Of a stretch of 41,099 nt of DNA, positions 1-10,613 are shown piece after piece (the first letter of the stretch is position 1; each line of letters opens with the position of its first letter). A model generated the notes under the pieces. It ran no database searches. It saw only the letters and a list, made by a program, of their open reading frames with translations, and had not been told where the DNA came from. The position numbers and the translations under genes are program-made. This DNA is from Spirogloea muscicola (lineage: Eukaryota; Streptophyta; Zygnematophyceae; Spirogloeales; Spirogloeaceae), in NCBI GenBank assembly GCA_009602725.1, contig WELB01000215.1, forward strand, positions 110,124 to 151,222, written 5' to 3'.

Positions 1-118
1 GGGGCTGGAAAAGCCAGCCCAAAAAAGAATGAACAAAGTACGAGAAGGGGGCCAGAGGAAGCGCTAAGAAAACAAAGCACACAAAGAAAGAAAGCAGCTA
101 CAAATCACTCAGTAACCC
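1..118 (-). repeat. 3' end fragment of the dispersed hairpin element, at the window edge
   Basis: On the minus strand this is the 3' part of the repeat superfamily of this window: the stretch after the conserved stop codon (CAGTAACCCC at its right end), the GAAGCGCTAAGAAA and GAACAAAGTACGAG blocks read from the plus strand, and the GGGGCTGG-AAAA-GCCAGCCC hairpin at the left edge. The same order recurs at 15.66, 18.7, 19.7, 24.4, 30.1 and 32.0 kb. It lies directly before the first exon of the neighbouring plus-strand gene, so it may form part of that gene's promoter or intron. The copy is cut by the window start. Confidence 0.75.
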
Positions 119-136
119 CTGCGATTGAAAAAAGCT

Positions 137-403
137 GATTCTCATATGTTAGCGGCGTTTGCGGCCTGGGCGGACGTGCGGCCTCGGGCCAGGACTTGTG
201 CGGCCTGGTGCCCGAGGAGCGCGGGCAGCCGGAAGGCCGAGGCGGGCGCTTGGCGAGGGGGCCTTCGATTTTCTCTTCTGATAGCAGACCGGGGCCGGAG
301 CTGCCCGGGAGCGTCGAATCGGATCCGTGGGCTAATGCTTCGGCCGCGGCAACTGCCTCGCCAGACGGTGGTGGTGGCTCCTCCACCACCAGTGCCGCCG
401 CCC

Positions 404-443
<40 letters not shown>

Positions 444-1089
444 CTCCGATACCACAAGCGGCAGCACAGGCGGCGCCGTCGCCAGCGCCGATGTGAGCGC
501 GTACCGCAGCCAGCTCGTGGCGCCGCCGCTGATGCAGAGGATGCGAAAGCAGGCTCTGCCAGGTTGCTGCGGAGGCGCCAGCAGAGGTGAGCCGCAGGGC
601 CCACAAATTGGGCTCTGGTTTAACCAGAGCCAACAGGTAGTCTGCTTGTACTTTTGCCTCTCTCAAAGGGTAGAGGTTCTCCGCTTAGGTTCTGCTCAGA
701 GTCACTTAGTGGTGCTGGGTGAAGTCAATGCTTTGAAGGATTCCGGGTGGTTATCTCCTTCATACCAATTCTGCCTATAGTCACTAGATGAAGCTGAGTG
801 AAGTCACGGCTGTGTAGGCTTGCAGGTGGTTTACTCTGGCACTCAGGTGTCTGCCAGGGATTGGGAACGCAGATGAAGTGAACTAAGTTGAAGCTTGTTA
901 GAGTGCTGATTTGCCTGCCATCTGGTATTCTCTTGCACAGGCAGGCAGCGCATGCCACGACTGGCTGGTAGTCGTCACTGCTGTCCCTACGGCCACCATC
1001 ACCGTTGTCAGAGCGTGGCTGGGCGGCCAGGGGCGTATCTGGTCCCAGCAGGCCGTGAAGGTGCACCGCAGCCAGGACTTATATAGCTG
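137..1089 (+). CDS. Gene A: two-exon gene of unknown function, probably 5'-partial
   Basis: Modelled as an exon from about 137 to 586 and a second exon 945-1089. The donor is GCAGAG/GTGAGC and the acceptor CACAGGCAG/GC; the phases fit (one base plus two). The first exon is G/C-rich at third positions and encodes a low-complexity segment: Gly/Ser and Thr runs, then a poly-Ala tract from the CCG repeat at about 393-443, then a basic motif MQRMRK. The second exon encodes a hydrophobic stretch DWLVVVTAVPTATITVV and a basic tail ending VKVHRSQDLYS before TGA. No ATG lies in this frame between the upstream stop at 136 and codon 526-541, so the true start is probably in an exon outside the window or under the repeat. 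I do not recognise the family. Its 3' end converges on RRP6L3. Confidence 0.4.
393..443 (+). repeat. (CCG)n triplet tract encoding poly-Ala
   Basis: An almost pure run of GCC/CCG triplets inside the first exon of gene A. It reads as poly-Ala in the chosen frame and as poly-Pro or poly-Gly in others, so it opens long reading frames on both strands. A similar Ala-coding run occurs in the first exon of RRP6L3. Confidence 0.9.
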
Positions 1090-1676
1090 AAGTGTGTATT
1101 AGCCAGTCAGCCCGTAACATACAACTTGCTGGCACGATGAACGTCTTGTTGCTCGGCCCCTCTGCAGTAGCTGCGTCTCCTGTAGCACTTCTGCAGTATG
1201 AAGTAATTGAAAGATGGCAACTCCCCCGATCGACATTGACTTATGGCCAGACCTTGCAGCCATGCTTTTGGCGGCTCCCCACTGGGCTTATATTTGATAT
1301 ATTTTCTTTTTGATGTGCTGGACGAGCTTATGCACTGATGCCAACAGGCGGGTACTGCGTTGTGACCAAAAGGACGGGCCAATGTGGCCCATGTTCTTTA
1401 ACTGCCAATATGGCACCATCTCAATTGCGAACTAGCAAAATATCGATGTGCCCTCTCTCCCCTCTCTACCTCTCGCTGTTGCCCCCTGACCACCAGCACA
1501 TACTCCCTCTACCTCCCATCTCAATCTGTCCGGCTTAAACCCAACTTAACCCCTCTCAATGCTTCTACCAAAATGCCTGAGGGCCGCCTTCCTGCCATCT
1601 AAGTCATGCAACTATACCATTACCATTACCATTTCAAAGTGCTTGCCAGGAGTTCATCCTGACTTCATTCGCCAGC
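1090..1676. other. Intergenic gap between the 3' ends of gene A and RRP6L3
   Basis: No convincing exon on either strand. The middle part (about 1440-1560) is pyrimidine-rich on the plus strand, and there is a short ACCATT repeat near 1614-1633. This is where the two converging transcripts should end, but I see no clear polyadenylation signal. Confidence 0.5.
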
Positions 1677-4600
1677 TCAATGGTCCTCACGCTTGACTCC
1701 CGCCACCGCCGGCGCCGCCGCCGTGACCACTGCGGACGATGGTTCCGGGGGTGCTGGCGGCTTCCGGTCGGGGTTGTAGACGCTGTAGTCCCCAAATTCT
1801 CGGTGGCCGCTGCACCACAGGCATGCCTATCTGGGCCGCTTTACATTGCTCCTCCAACAGAGGCTGCTATATTAGCATGCCAACTTACTCAAGACCCTTA
1901 TGAGCTGTGAAACCAGACTTGACTCTTCGTGAAGTCGGCCTCTTGATTCCAGGACTGACGAGAAGAAGCACATCATGTGGGCAGTCTCATGAGCAGCATA
2001 CCAATGTGGTTTTTTTCTCAGAAAGATGTAAGCACAAACTGTTGCACAATTACTAGGGTAGCAGGATTCCACGGGAAGCATGGACCAGGTGGTCATATAG
2101 TGGTGGAGTGTGCACGAAGACAACGAGCTTCATCTAGCATTGATGTTTATGGCTTTGACCATACCTGTGCTCAACGGCCCAGCCGGCGGGCAGGAATCGC
2201 GGGCGCACGGCTGCCACGAACGTGCTGCGCCATACCTGGGAGAAGACGCGCAGCGCGCCCTCGCCGCCCGACGCCAGCAGCACGCCCACAACACGCCGCC
2301 CGTGCTCCGAGTGGCCCAGCGGCGCCTCCGCCTCCCGTCGGGCCGCCGCCTCTGTGGCACTGCCGAACCTCGGGCCCGGGAGTATCGCCGCCACAGTCGA
2401 CGGCAATGACGTCTGCTGCAGGAGCTCCCTCCCCCCTTGCTTGGCTCCACAGTTCTTCAACTGCGCTCCACATTTGTTCCCTGTAGCTCTCTCGCCTTCT
2501 TCCTGCAGCTCAAGCTGAAGGCTCTGGCCTCGACTGTCCACGCCACACAGTGATGCCAGGCCGTTCACACTGTCAGTAACTCTGTGGTGATCCGCTTGTC
2601 CAGCCAGGCGCAACTTGCCATGCTCCGTGAAACTAGTAAGATCATCGTCGTGGCCTCCAGCTCCCGTGATCTGTCCTCCTTCCTGCCTCAGTGTTCCTCC
2701 TACCAACCCAGCATGTGCAGCGGCTTGGTCGTCCGTCTTGCCAGCCAGCGATGCAGCCCGCCGCAGGCCTCGGAGCACCTTTGGCCGGACCCCTGCGTGC
2801 AGCAATGCCTGCTCCAGGTCGTCTCGACTTACGTCCTCCTTTCCGGTGTACATCCTTAGGACCTGGCGGAGTCAACGGCCAGGGATACGACCAACTGAGC
2901 ATGAGAGAAGAGCATTATCAAGATACTACACACACACATATGGAGCCAATTGGCAGGTTTGACCAAAGACGAAAGATGCAGCCAGTTAGCATATACAGTC
3001 AAGTTACACCAATTAGTTTCGGTGGAGATCGGCCTGCGCCAATTGCCCCTTGTGACATGAGGTCCAAGTCAAGCGCTCGGATGACATGAGACGAGACTTT
3101 GAAGGGCGTGCAACATTGACGTGCTGCTGTGATGACTGCCCACCCACCTCCTCGAGCTCCTGAAGCCGTGCTGGCGGCATTGACTTGCCGTGCCGGAGCA
3201 GCGCCATGGCTGACCGGCGCAGGAGCGACGGCTCCACGCCGGGCCTCCTTAACTCTTCGCCGCCTGCGGCCTCTGCCGTTATCTCCAGGCCGCCCAACGG
3301 GGCGCAGATGCGGGCGGGCACGAGGGGGATGCCAAAGTCCTCGGCCACCTGGCGCTTCTGGCGCTCTGCCGCCTTGTGGGCTACCTGCCAAGTCAAGTGG
3401 CACAGCAGGGCATCTTCATAACCAAGGCAAAACAGCCATCAGTACTGGCATATGCTTTGGCATGTGAATGAAGCCAGGGGGTTGCAGCTAAAACAGTTAC
3501 TGAATATTAATATTGATGATGATCATCCTAAGTACACACATCGAATATTCTAGCACGGAAGCACAGTGCTGAATGGCGAGCCCCATAGAGCACATGTGCC
3601 AGATCCAGAGCCTGAATTCTTATCTCAGTGACTTAACCAAGAATGTAATAGCAAATCAGGGTCCAGAAGTCGAGGTCCAAGTCACCTCATGACAGTCGAT
3701 GCAGAGGAGCACAATGTCGTGGCTCCGGTGGCTCTTGAGGTGCTCGGGGAAGTACTGGCGGTAGCACGATGGCACCAGGCGGTAGCGCAGGTAGTGTCCG
3801 GCCTCGCCACACCCCACGCAGCGGTTGGCCTTGGACTGGATGTAGAACTCGTTCGCCGAGTCCTCTGGCCGCCCATTGGGCTCGAAGAGCAGCCGCACGC
3901 TCGGCGGCTCTTCGTCGAGGTACTCTGCAAGGCTCCTCTGCACGTACCTAAGCCATCACACGCACACTAAATATCTCATAATGGATGTTCAGGAGCAAAT
4001 GCCTACGTTGCCAAGCTGATATCTTTGGGTTAGTGGCAAGTGATGCCTGACACTCTTGACTTGTGAGAAGCTTATTGTATTCTCTGGGGGCACTTCCACT
4101 CTGGCTTTGGATGTCAAGGGGCCAGGATATGTAAGACCGAGGCTGCATTATGCATTATTCTGTTTCAGGAGATGGTCAAAATTGTGCCAAGCTAAACCAT
4201 ACATAATGAAGATGTCCATGCTGAATGAGATCAAGCCGTACAGGGCCACTCAGAGGTTCTGATCTTGGAGGAACCACCAAGGAGATGACCAGCATCTCAC
4301 CAGTCAAGCTTTTTGCGGTCGCAGTAGCAGAGCAGCCGCCCGTCGCCCGCGTAGATCCGGCAGTTTTGGTACACGGGGTTCTTGCACGAGAACTTGGACA
4401 CAAACTGCTCCCGCATTTGCACATAGTCCTTGCGGCGCCACGCCCTGGGGGCACCGTTGGCAACTGGTTTTGCTGACAGCGTACTCAAAGCCGCAGACAA
4501 AGCCCCATTGAGTGGTCTCGGCAGCCCACTGTTTGCAGCCGACGAGGCTTCCTCACAGCTGTCGCCTGTCTCGCCAGCTGTATCCAACGGTGTGTCAAGG

Positions 4601-7600
4601 GCGAGATGCGCAGCAAGTGGGTTGCTCTGAGACTCCTCCCTGCTTCTTCTATTTGGCTCGTCTCTTGCCATCTGGATGAGCTGCATGAGGGAGGGCGCAT
4701 GCCTCCTCAGCACCAGCGAAGGGGTCTGCTCAGCCCAACTCAGAGCCTCGTCTAAGGGCTTCAGTCCATCATCAACGCAGTGGTCGTCTTTTCTTAACGC
4801 AGCCAGGTCCGCGGTCCGGATCATCGAAAAGAGGTCTGCTTCTGTGGCGGGCGCTGATGCTGCCACCGCCATCAGTGCGGCGTCCGAGAGGACGTGGCGG
4901 CTGCTCTCGTCCTCGGTGCGTGCCTGTGACAGGCCGTATCTGCTTGTTAATATGGCCATGTTATACTTATCCAATGGTTTCTGAAACATCACTCTATTGC
5001 TGTGGCTTTCAAGGCAGATGAACAAGGCAAAGCAAGACCCAGTATCAAATTTAAATATTGAGGGTTAATACTGAGACTGTGAAGTATAATAGCTTCAATA
5101 AGAACGCATGCGACTTGTTAGTGGCACCTACTTACAAGCCAAAGGAAGTCAAGACTAAGCAGCCACTCATGAGAGACTTGGTCCACTAAGCTTCGAAAGA
5201 ATCAGGTAATGGGAGACATTGTTGTTCAAGGGGTTGACAGTGTCTTACGGACAAGGCAATCTCTCCAAGCGCACATCTCCCGCACAATGATGGCCAGCCT
5301 TTCATCTGCAGCCTGACCAACAGGACAACCAAATGCTCAGCCTTAATCAAAACAAACAGCAATGACTGCAAATTTCTCCGATTGCTGAGCAAGCTGGGTA
5401 GGAATTTATTCTTCAGGTGACTACACAAAAAAAGTCCTGACCTCGACACTCGATTGACGTGCAAACAGGGCTGGTGCTTTGCAGATAGGGAACCCTTGAT
5501 TATTCACAAATACTTCACATGCATCCTCATAGAGCTAATTACTGAGCATTTCAGACCGAATTGCACAGAAGGAGGAAAGTTGGGGGCAGGTCAGTATTAC
5601 AGGCTGGATCCACTTGGCATTAAAGTAACCACGATGTAACCATGCAAGTGAGCTAGGATGGGCAAATGCTCACCATTGGCTGGCCATTGTGCTTGACCAT
5701 GTAGCGGGAGAGCAGGGAGGTCGCGACCGTGTCAGCCGAGAACTGCTCCTTCTTGTAGAGGCTCAGGGTGGTCAGGTTGGACCTCCCTGCAGCCCTCTCG
5801 TACAAACTGCATCAACTCTCCCACTTAGACGAGGAAGTCAGAGGATGGCCTCGGTTAGTGGTATACTTGCCTCCTACTACCACCACTTAAGTCTGCTAAT
5901 TTGACTGATAAATTGCTAAGGTGCTCATTGATATTTACGCACGTCCTATTTTTGGGGCTCCCAGAAGACGCGTCCTGGCTCCCAGACTGTTCTGCATCAG
6001 GTGTAATCCCAGGTTTCACCTGAACTTACAGCATGTTGAAAGAGCTCAGATAATGCCTAAAATGCTATGTTCTGCAACTCCCCAAATTATGCCCTGCAGG
6101 GCAGAGTGCCAGCAAGAGTGTATGCTGCTGATGACGAACGTCACAAAGACTCCTGTCAAGAGGCTAGGAGAGTCGCACTGGCACGTCTCGAGTCCCTATT
6201 CACTGCTGACGTTTGGGGTTCGGGGTTAAGGAGTTCCATCTAGTGTCCAGAGGTATGAGCTTCAGAACAAAGTCAAGGCATACATTGCAAGAGCTCCAGG
6301 GACCGGCGGCACGGAGGAGCTCGTGGCGTAGCTGCGCCGCAATGTGCAGGAGAAAGTGGGCGTCAACCCGGGCATACGCCAGCTGGCCGGGAGACAGCGG
6401 TCTCCTTGTCCAGTCGGACTTCTGCAGTGCACAGCCGCAGGCAGCTGAACTGCATCAGATTCAAAAAGTATGCTTTTCTACCAGCAGGCAGGACCCATTG
6501 ACGGCCACAGTGACATCCAGAAGTTTCAATAGTCAGGTTCTCAGGCAGGTGAACGAGACCAGTACTGGGGCTCCTCGAAGTATACAAGACTGTGAAAAAG
6601 GATATGAAAATAAATAGAGAATGAAGTATGTCATAATGCAATGTTGAACGCACTTTGCAGATGATTGGGAGAGGCCTCTGCCAAGGAGGAGCGTGCCGAG
6701 CTTATAGAGGCCAATGGAGGGCCTTCTTGCTCACATATGGATAATTATGCAGGTAACATGAGGTGCTACCATACCTGATAGCGTTTCTCGGTGTTGATGC
6801 CACAGTATTGCGGAAGGAGGTATGCTAGGGACCGCTGGGGCTTTCCCAGCACATCGCATGCCTGCCAAACAACAATTGCAATCGATTGCTTGTTCCTTTC
6901 TAAACAAGAAATGCAACAATCAGTGTAACAGGAATCTCAGGTTGATGCTATACTAGCTCGAAAGTTTCCTATAGGAGCAACAAGCGGGTGCCACCGCAGC
7001 ATCCATAAACACAAGAGAGTTATGAGCCTGTTGTTTCTGAGTCTATCCTGCAATATGAAGTGAGAGCAATGACATGTGGGCTACCCATTGATGGAGGTGG
7101 GGTGCTGACCCTGGCAGTATCAAAGAGGTTGACAACGTAGATTTGGAAGTCACGCTGGAGCCACAGCACGTCATTGTCTGCTCCATGGAACACCTGCAGG
7201 CAGCAGAGCACGCTTATGGTCCTCAACACTCTCTACGTCTAGATACTGAAACATCAGACGAACCTGCCAACACTGCAGCTCTGAGCTATGGAGACCTCAT
7301 GGACAAGACCAGTGCAACACTAGAACTGCGAGTAAAGTCACGGTCTTTATGTGGAGCTGGTGATGTACTTTGGTTTGCACCCAACTCCAACCAACCGGGA
7401 CTACAACTGATAAACTATGACACATCTAGCAGTCATCAATCTTATCCATTCACTCGGTCCTTAAAGGGGCATAGGCATGGATATATACTTTGGTGATCCT
7501 AGGGTCGGCGAAAATGGGCCGGAGGAGGGGAATAAGGTCATGGAGACAAATCGTGTCTACCAGAAAGTCCCAGCCTGGGATTGAAATCTGCTGACTTAGA

Positions 7601-8947
7601 GACAGAATAAGTACTTCAAGCAATTGTGAACACTCCTTAACTGCCATACATTCTTGGGCAGCTACTAAGCAAGATTGTGAAGGATGGTCACTTCAAGACC
7701 ACAAGCACAACAAGACCATAGAAAGGGCACAAAGAAATTAACACTACATTAGTGCTCGCAGCTATTGCAGCTTTCAGAAGCAGAATTATGCTTAAATACG
7801 TCTTCTGATGACTCTGAGAGAAAAGATGGCCTTGGCAGCTGGGGCTCGCACCTGGAGGAGAGCGGTGTAGCCGCGGTATGAGTGCAGACTGTGCTGCTCG
7901 GTGTCGACGCCGATCTCGCGCTGCTGCGCCAGCAGCACCACGAGGTCCTCGAGCCCACAGCGGTCGGCCACCCACTTGCAGGCGGTGCTGGCCAGCGGCG
8001 CCGGCGGCACGCCGCCCGGCGGCTCCGCTGGAATGCAGGGTGGCGGGCACGCCAGGACCCTTCGAATGACGTCTTCAAATGGGTGTTGATCCGCTCTAAA
8101 TTCTGCAGAGAATGAATGAGATATCAGTCGTGAATGGAGTGTCTAGCCTGACAGGATGAAGTGTATGAAGCTTCATCACGAAAGCTTAATTATGGTGTTG
8201 AAGGCACCTCCATTAGCAATGGCAGCAGTCCTGATGAGCGATCAAACTTCTTTTCTTACGTAGTGATCGTTTCCGGGCTACGTGTCAGGTCAACAGTGTT
8301 GCACCCAACAGTCATCTACATCCCCTTTTAAGTCATAACCTGGTAGAGTCCTGCACACAAGCTAAGCGGTGCCTCCAGCAGGCAGCCTGGTCCATAGACG
8401 TCCTTGCAGGAAACGGAGAGCCTACTTCAGGGGAGCCTCTGCTAACCTTAATCTGACTTCTAAAACCAAACCCCTGAACATCAAACCCTACAACAATCCA
8501 CCTCCTCACCTGAGGCGCTACCTGGTCCTCCATCGAGCTTGCGGCTTCTCCACAACAGTAGAGCTAAGTCTTAGACTCACATGGGGCTAGGCCCTTCAAG
8601 GGCGAGGTCCACTGTCTACGGGCTTAAGGGATCTCAGGTATCAGGGTTATAGTTTAGGGTTTAGGACAGACTTGCCCGGAGCCCCGCCGAGGGCCTCGTG
8701 TGCAGGAAGGGACACGAGGTTACCAACGAGCTGCAGCTCTTGCGGCGGGGGTACGACTCCGCACCTCCGCCGGCGAGGTGCCGGAATGGCGCGTCGGAGT
8801 TGTCGGCCAGCACCATCCGGAAGCCGGGCCTCACCACTATCGCCGCCGTCTCCTCCAACGACTCATCGTCGTTGGTTAGCCATTCGACCTCCGCCTCTCC
8901 ATCTTCAGAGGCGCCGTCGCCGCCGTCGCGGCGCCGCTTGGCCACCA

Positions 8948-8978
<31 letters not shown>

Positions 8979-9023
8979 AAAGGAGGTCGCCAGGCCCCAC
9001 CAGCCCGCNGCGGCGGCGGTCAT
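1677..9023 (-). CDS. RRP6L3: RRP6-like 3 (RRP6L3): DEDDy 3'-5' exonuclease with HRDC and EXD2-like C-terminus
   Basis: Thirteen minus-strand exons join in frame to 1007 codons: 9023-8765, 8102-7852, 7587-7489, 7193-7110, 6861-6775, 6421-6304, 5786-5674, 5312-5253, 4923-4301, 3947-3686, 3384-3148, 2862-2165, 1809-1677 (TGA). The N-terminus is a short Trp/Ala-rich hydrophobic segment followed by KRRR, like a membrane anchor. The exonuclease domain has VDTE (Asp153, Glu155), HGADND (about residues 206-211) and YARVD (Tyr276, Asp280), the full DEDDy set of the Rrp6 family. An HRDC-like region follows (CAWRD; DESSRHVLSD, about 350-390). The C-terminal half carries RLLCYCDRKKLDWY, then CVGC (608-611) and CIDCH (647-651) around HLKSHRSHD, as in EXD2 and plant RRP6L3. 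The protein should trim RNA or DNA 3' ends; plant RRP6L3 is thought to be non-nuclear. The start ATG follows an ambiguous base region (N at 9009, inside codon 5). Confidence 0.93.
8940..8985 (-). repeat. (GGC)n triplet tract encoding poly-Ala in the RRP6L3 N-terminus
   Basis: A GCG/GGC triplet run inside the first coding exon of RRP6L3. Read on the minus strand it gives the alanine stretch of the putative N-terminal anchor. Nearby, the single N of the window (9009) lies in another GCG run, so the exact alanine count is uncertain. Confidence 0.85.
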
Positions 9024-10613
9024 GCCAAGCTCAGCTGCTGCTCGCCCTAATAGTTGCCGACCTAATAACGACCTAATTGCGGCTCCACATTAATCTCTCA
9101 GCTCTCGAGATGGCCTTCTGATGCTGCACGTCGTTCTGAAGGGGAGCCGTCGTCCTACAATAAGCTCTTACTGGTCGACGATTCTTCTTCCGCAATTTTT
9201 TCCAGTCGATGTCACACCAAAGCATGTGGGATTTGGCTCATGCACTTAGCAGACCATGGGCAAACCACCACCCTCGCATCATGTGGGGATCCCGTTGATT
9301 AAAGATGTGTAATCTAATAATCGCGTGGATCTAATATTCGCGAGGATGCTTGCATGAGCTAACTCGAGCAGGACTTGGCATCAAGCAACGCCTGATCTTC
9401 GGCGGTCATTGATCACGTACTGGTTGAACAAGGGCGCGTCCAAACTGAGAGCAGTGGCCGTGAGAGGCCAGCTCAAAGAACAGACAAGGTCTGAAAGGGC
9501 GGATGGCGCAAGAAGCACAACACTAAACGTTAAGACGTCAGCAAGAAGGCTCTCAGTAACCTCTAGTCAGTAAATGGAGGTCGGAATTATCCAATTCAAC
9601 ATGCCCCCAACTTGCAGCACCCCCCTCCTTAGGCCAGGGTTTCCTCCTTAGGCCAAAGGTCATACAGTGTTGTACTCCCGTATGAAGGTACTGAGTACGT
9701 GAAAAGCGACCAACTCAACAACGATAACCGTCAGAGCTCGAGGCCACTGATTGATAAAAGGGTTCCATTGCGTCATAAACAAGGCCATAAGAGAAGAGGC
9801 TGCTCAGTGGACGGATCAGAAGCGCATGATCTCCGGTAGGCTCACCAAGGGTTCGAAAGTGCAGCATGAGCTTGGGCGGATCCTTATGATGAGCCTGCTT
9901 GACTGTGAATCATCCGATAGTATTTGAATAGACATTGACATCCCCTAGGGACATGACCTGGCAGCTGGCTTGGCAGGGCACGGCTACTATACGGAGCTAC
10001 ATCGTGACGACACCAAAAGAGTGCCAGGGGTATATGAATGAGTTGGACATGACCAGTATTGACAGTATTGACAGTATTTTACCCACCATTTCAAAGAAAC
10101 GCCATTTCAAGTAACGACTTTACATTCTAGTGTAATTTTGCAGCAGGCCTCTTTTGTTACAGTGAGCTGCAAATCGTAACTTAACGCATGTTTCATCTGC
10201 ACGTTTTTCTGGTAACACTCACAATGTATCGTGCAATATGGTAACTTGTAGCTATACCAAACTGTCATTGTGTAGGAGACTACACGAATTGTTCGGGTTT
10301 GAGATGCAATATCATACCAGATTTGTGAAGGGTTCAATCTGCCTCTTACGCTTCGACATTATTAGCATCAACAAGACGAGCAAAACTAGCACATCGAAGG
10401 TACGGATCTGTGATCTTGTGGATTGTGGCGCTTACTACTAAAGGCAAAACGACAGTCATAGAATGAAGAGTTCGCCGACGCATTTGTTGCAAATGTGACG
10501 GGTCATTGGCCTGTTGCCAGGCCTGGCTATGGCACCGCCAGAATACATGAGGCACTTCTGCACCTATCAGGATCCCTATTAGGATCCTAAGTCATGGGCG
10601 CTGAGCTAAAGGT
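9024..10613. other. Gap between the RRP6L3 start and the transferrin 3' end
   Basis: This holds the presumed RRP6L3 promoter and the transferrin 3' UTR. One repeat copy lies at about 9434-9580. The part from 10100 to 10440 is A/T-rich, with modest open frames on both strands. The minus-strand one (10337-10107) is rich in Cys and Tyr and could be an old gene fragment, but no splice-consistent model or known family supports it. Short direct repeats (GACAGTATT, three times) occur near 10058-10078. Confidence 0.5.
9434..9580 (-). repeat. Dispersed hairpin element, GCGCG-tail variant
   Basis: On the plus strand it reads GCGCGTCCAAACTGA, then GTGGCCGTGAGAGGCCAGCTC (hairpin), then AACAGACAAGGTCTGAAAG and GGATGGCGCAAGAAGC, ending near CAGTAACCTCTAGTCAGTA. 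The same order occurs at 34.6 kb. This is the minus orientation of the family, inserted just upstream of RRP6L3. Confidence 0.65.

Noticed and set aside
142-666. Minus-strand and other-frame long ORFs over the CCG tract
   Set aside because: They are shadows of the triplet repeat. Splice signals, phase and third-position composition favour the plus-strand frame of gene A.
8640-8670. Telomere-like GGGTTATAGTTTAGGGTTTAGG
   Set aside because: Only about two TTTAGGG units, inside the first RRP6L3 intron. Too short for a telomere or a meaningful interstitial array.
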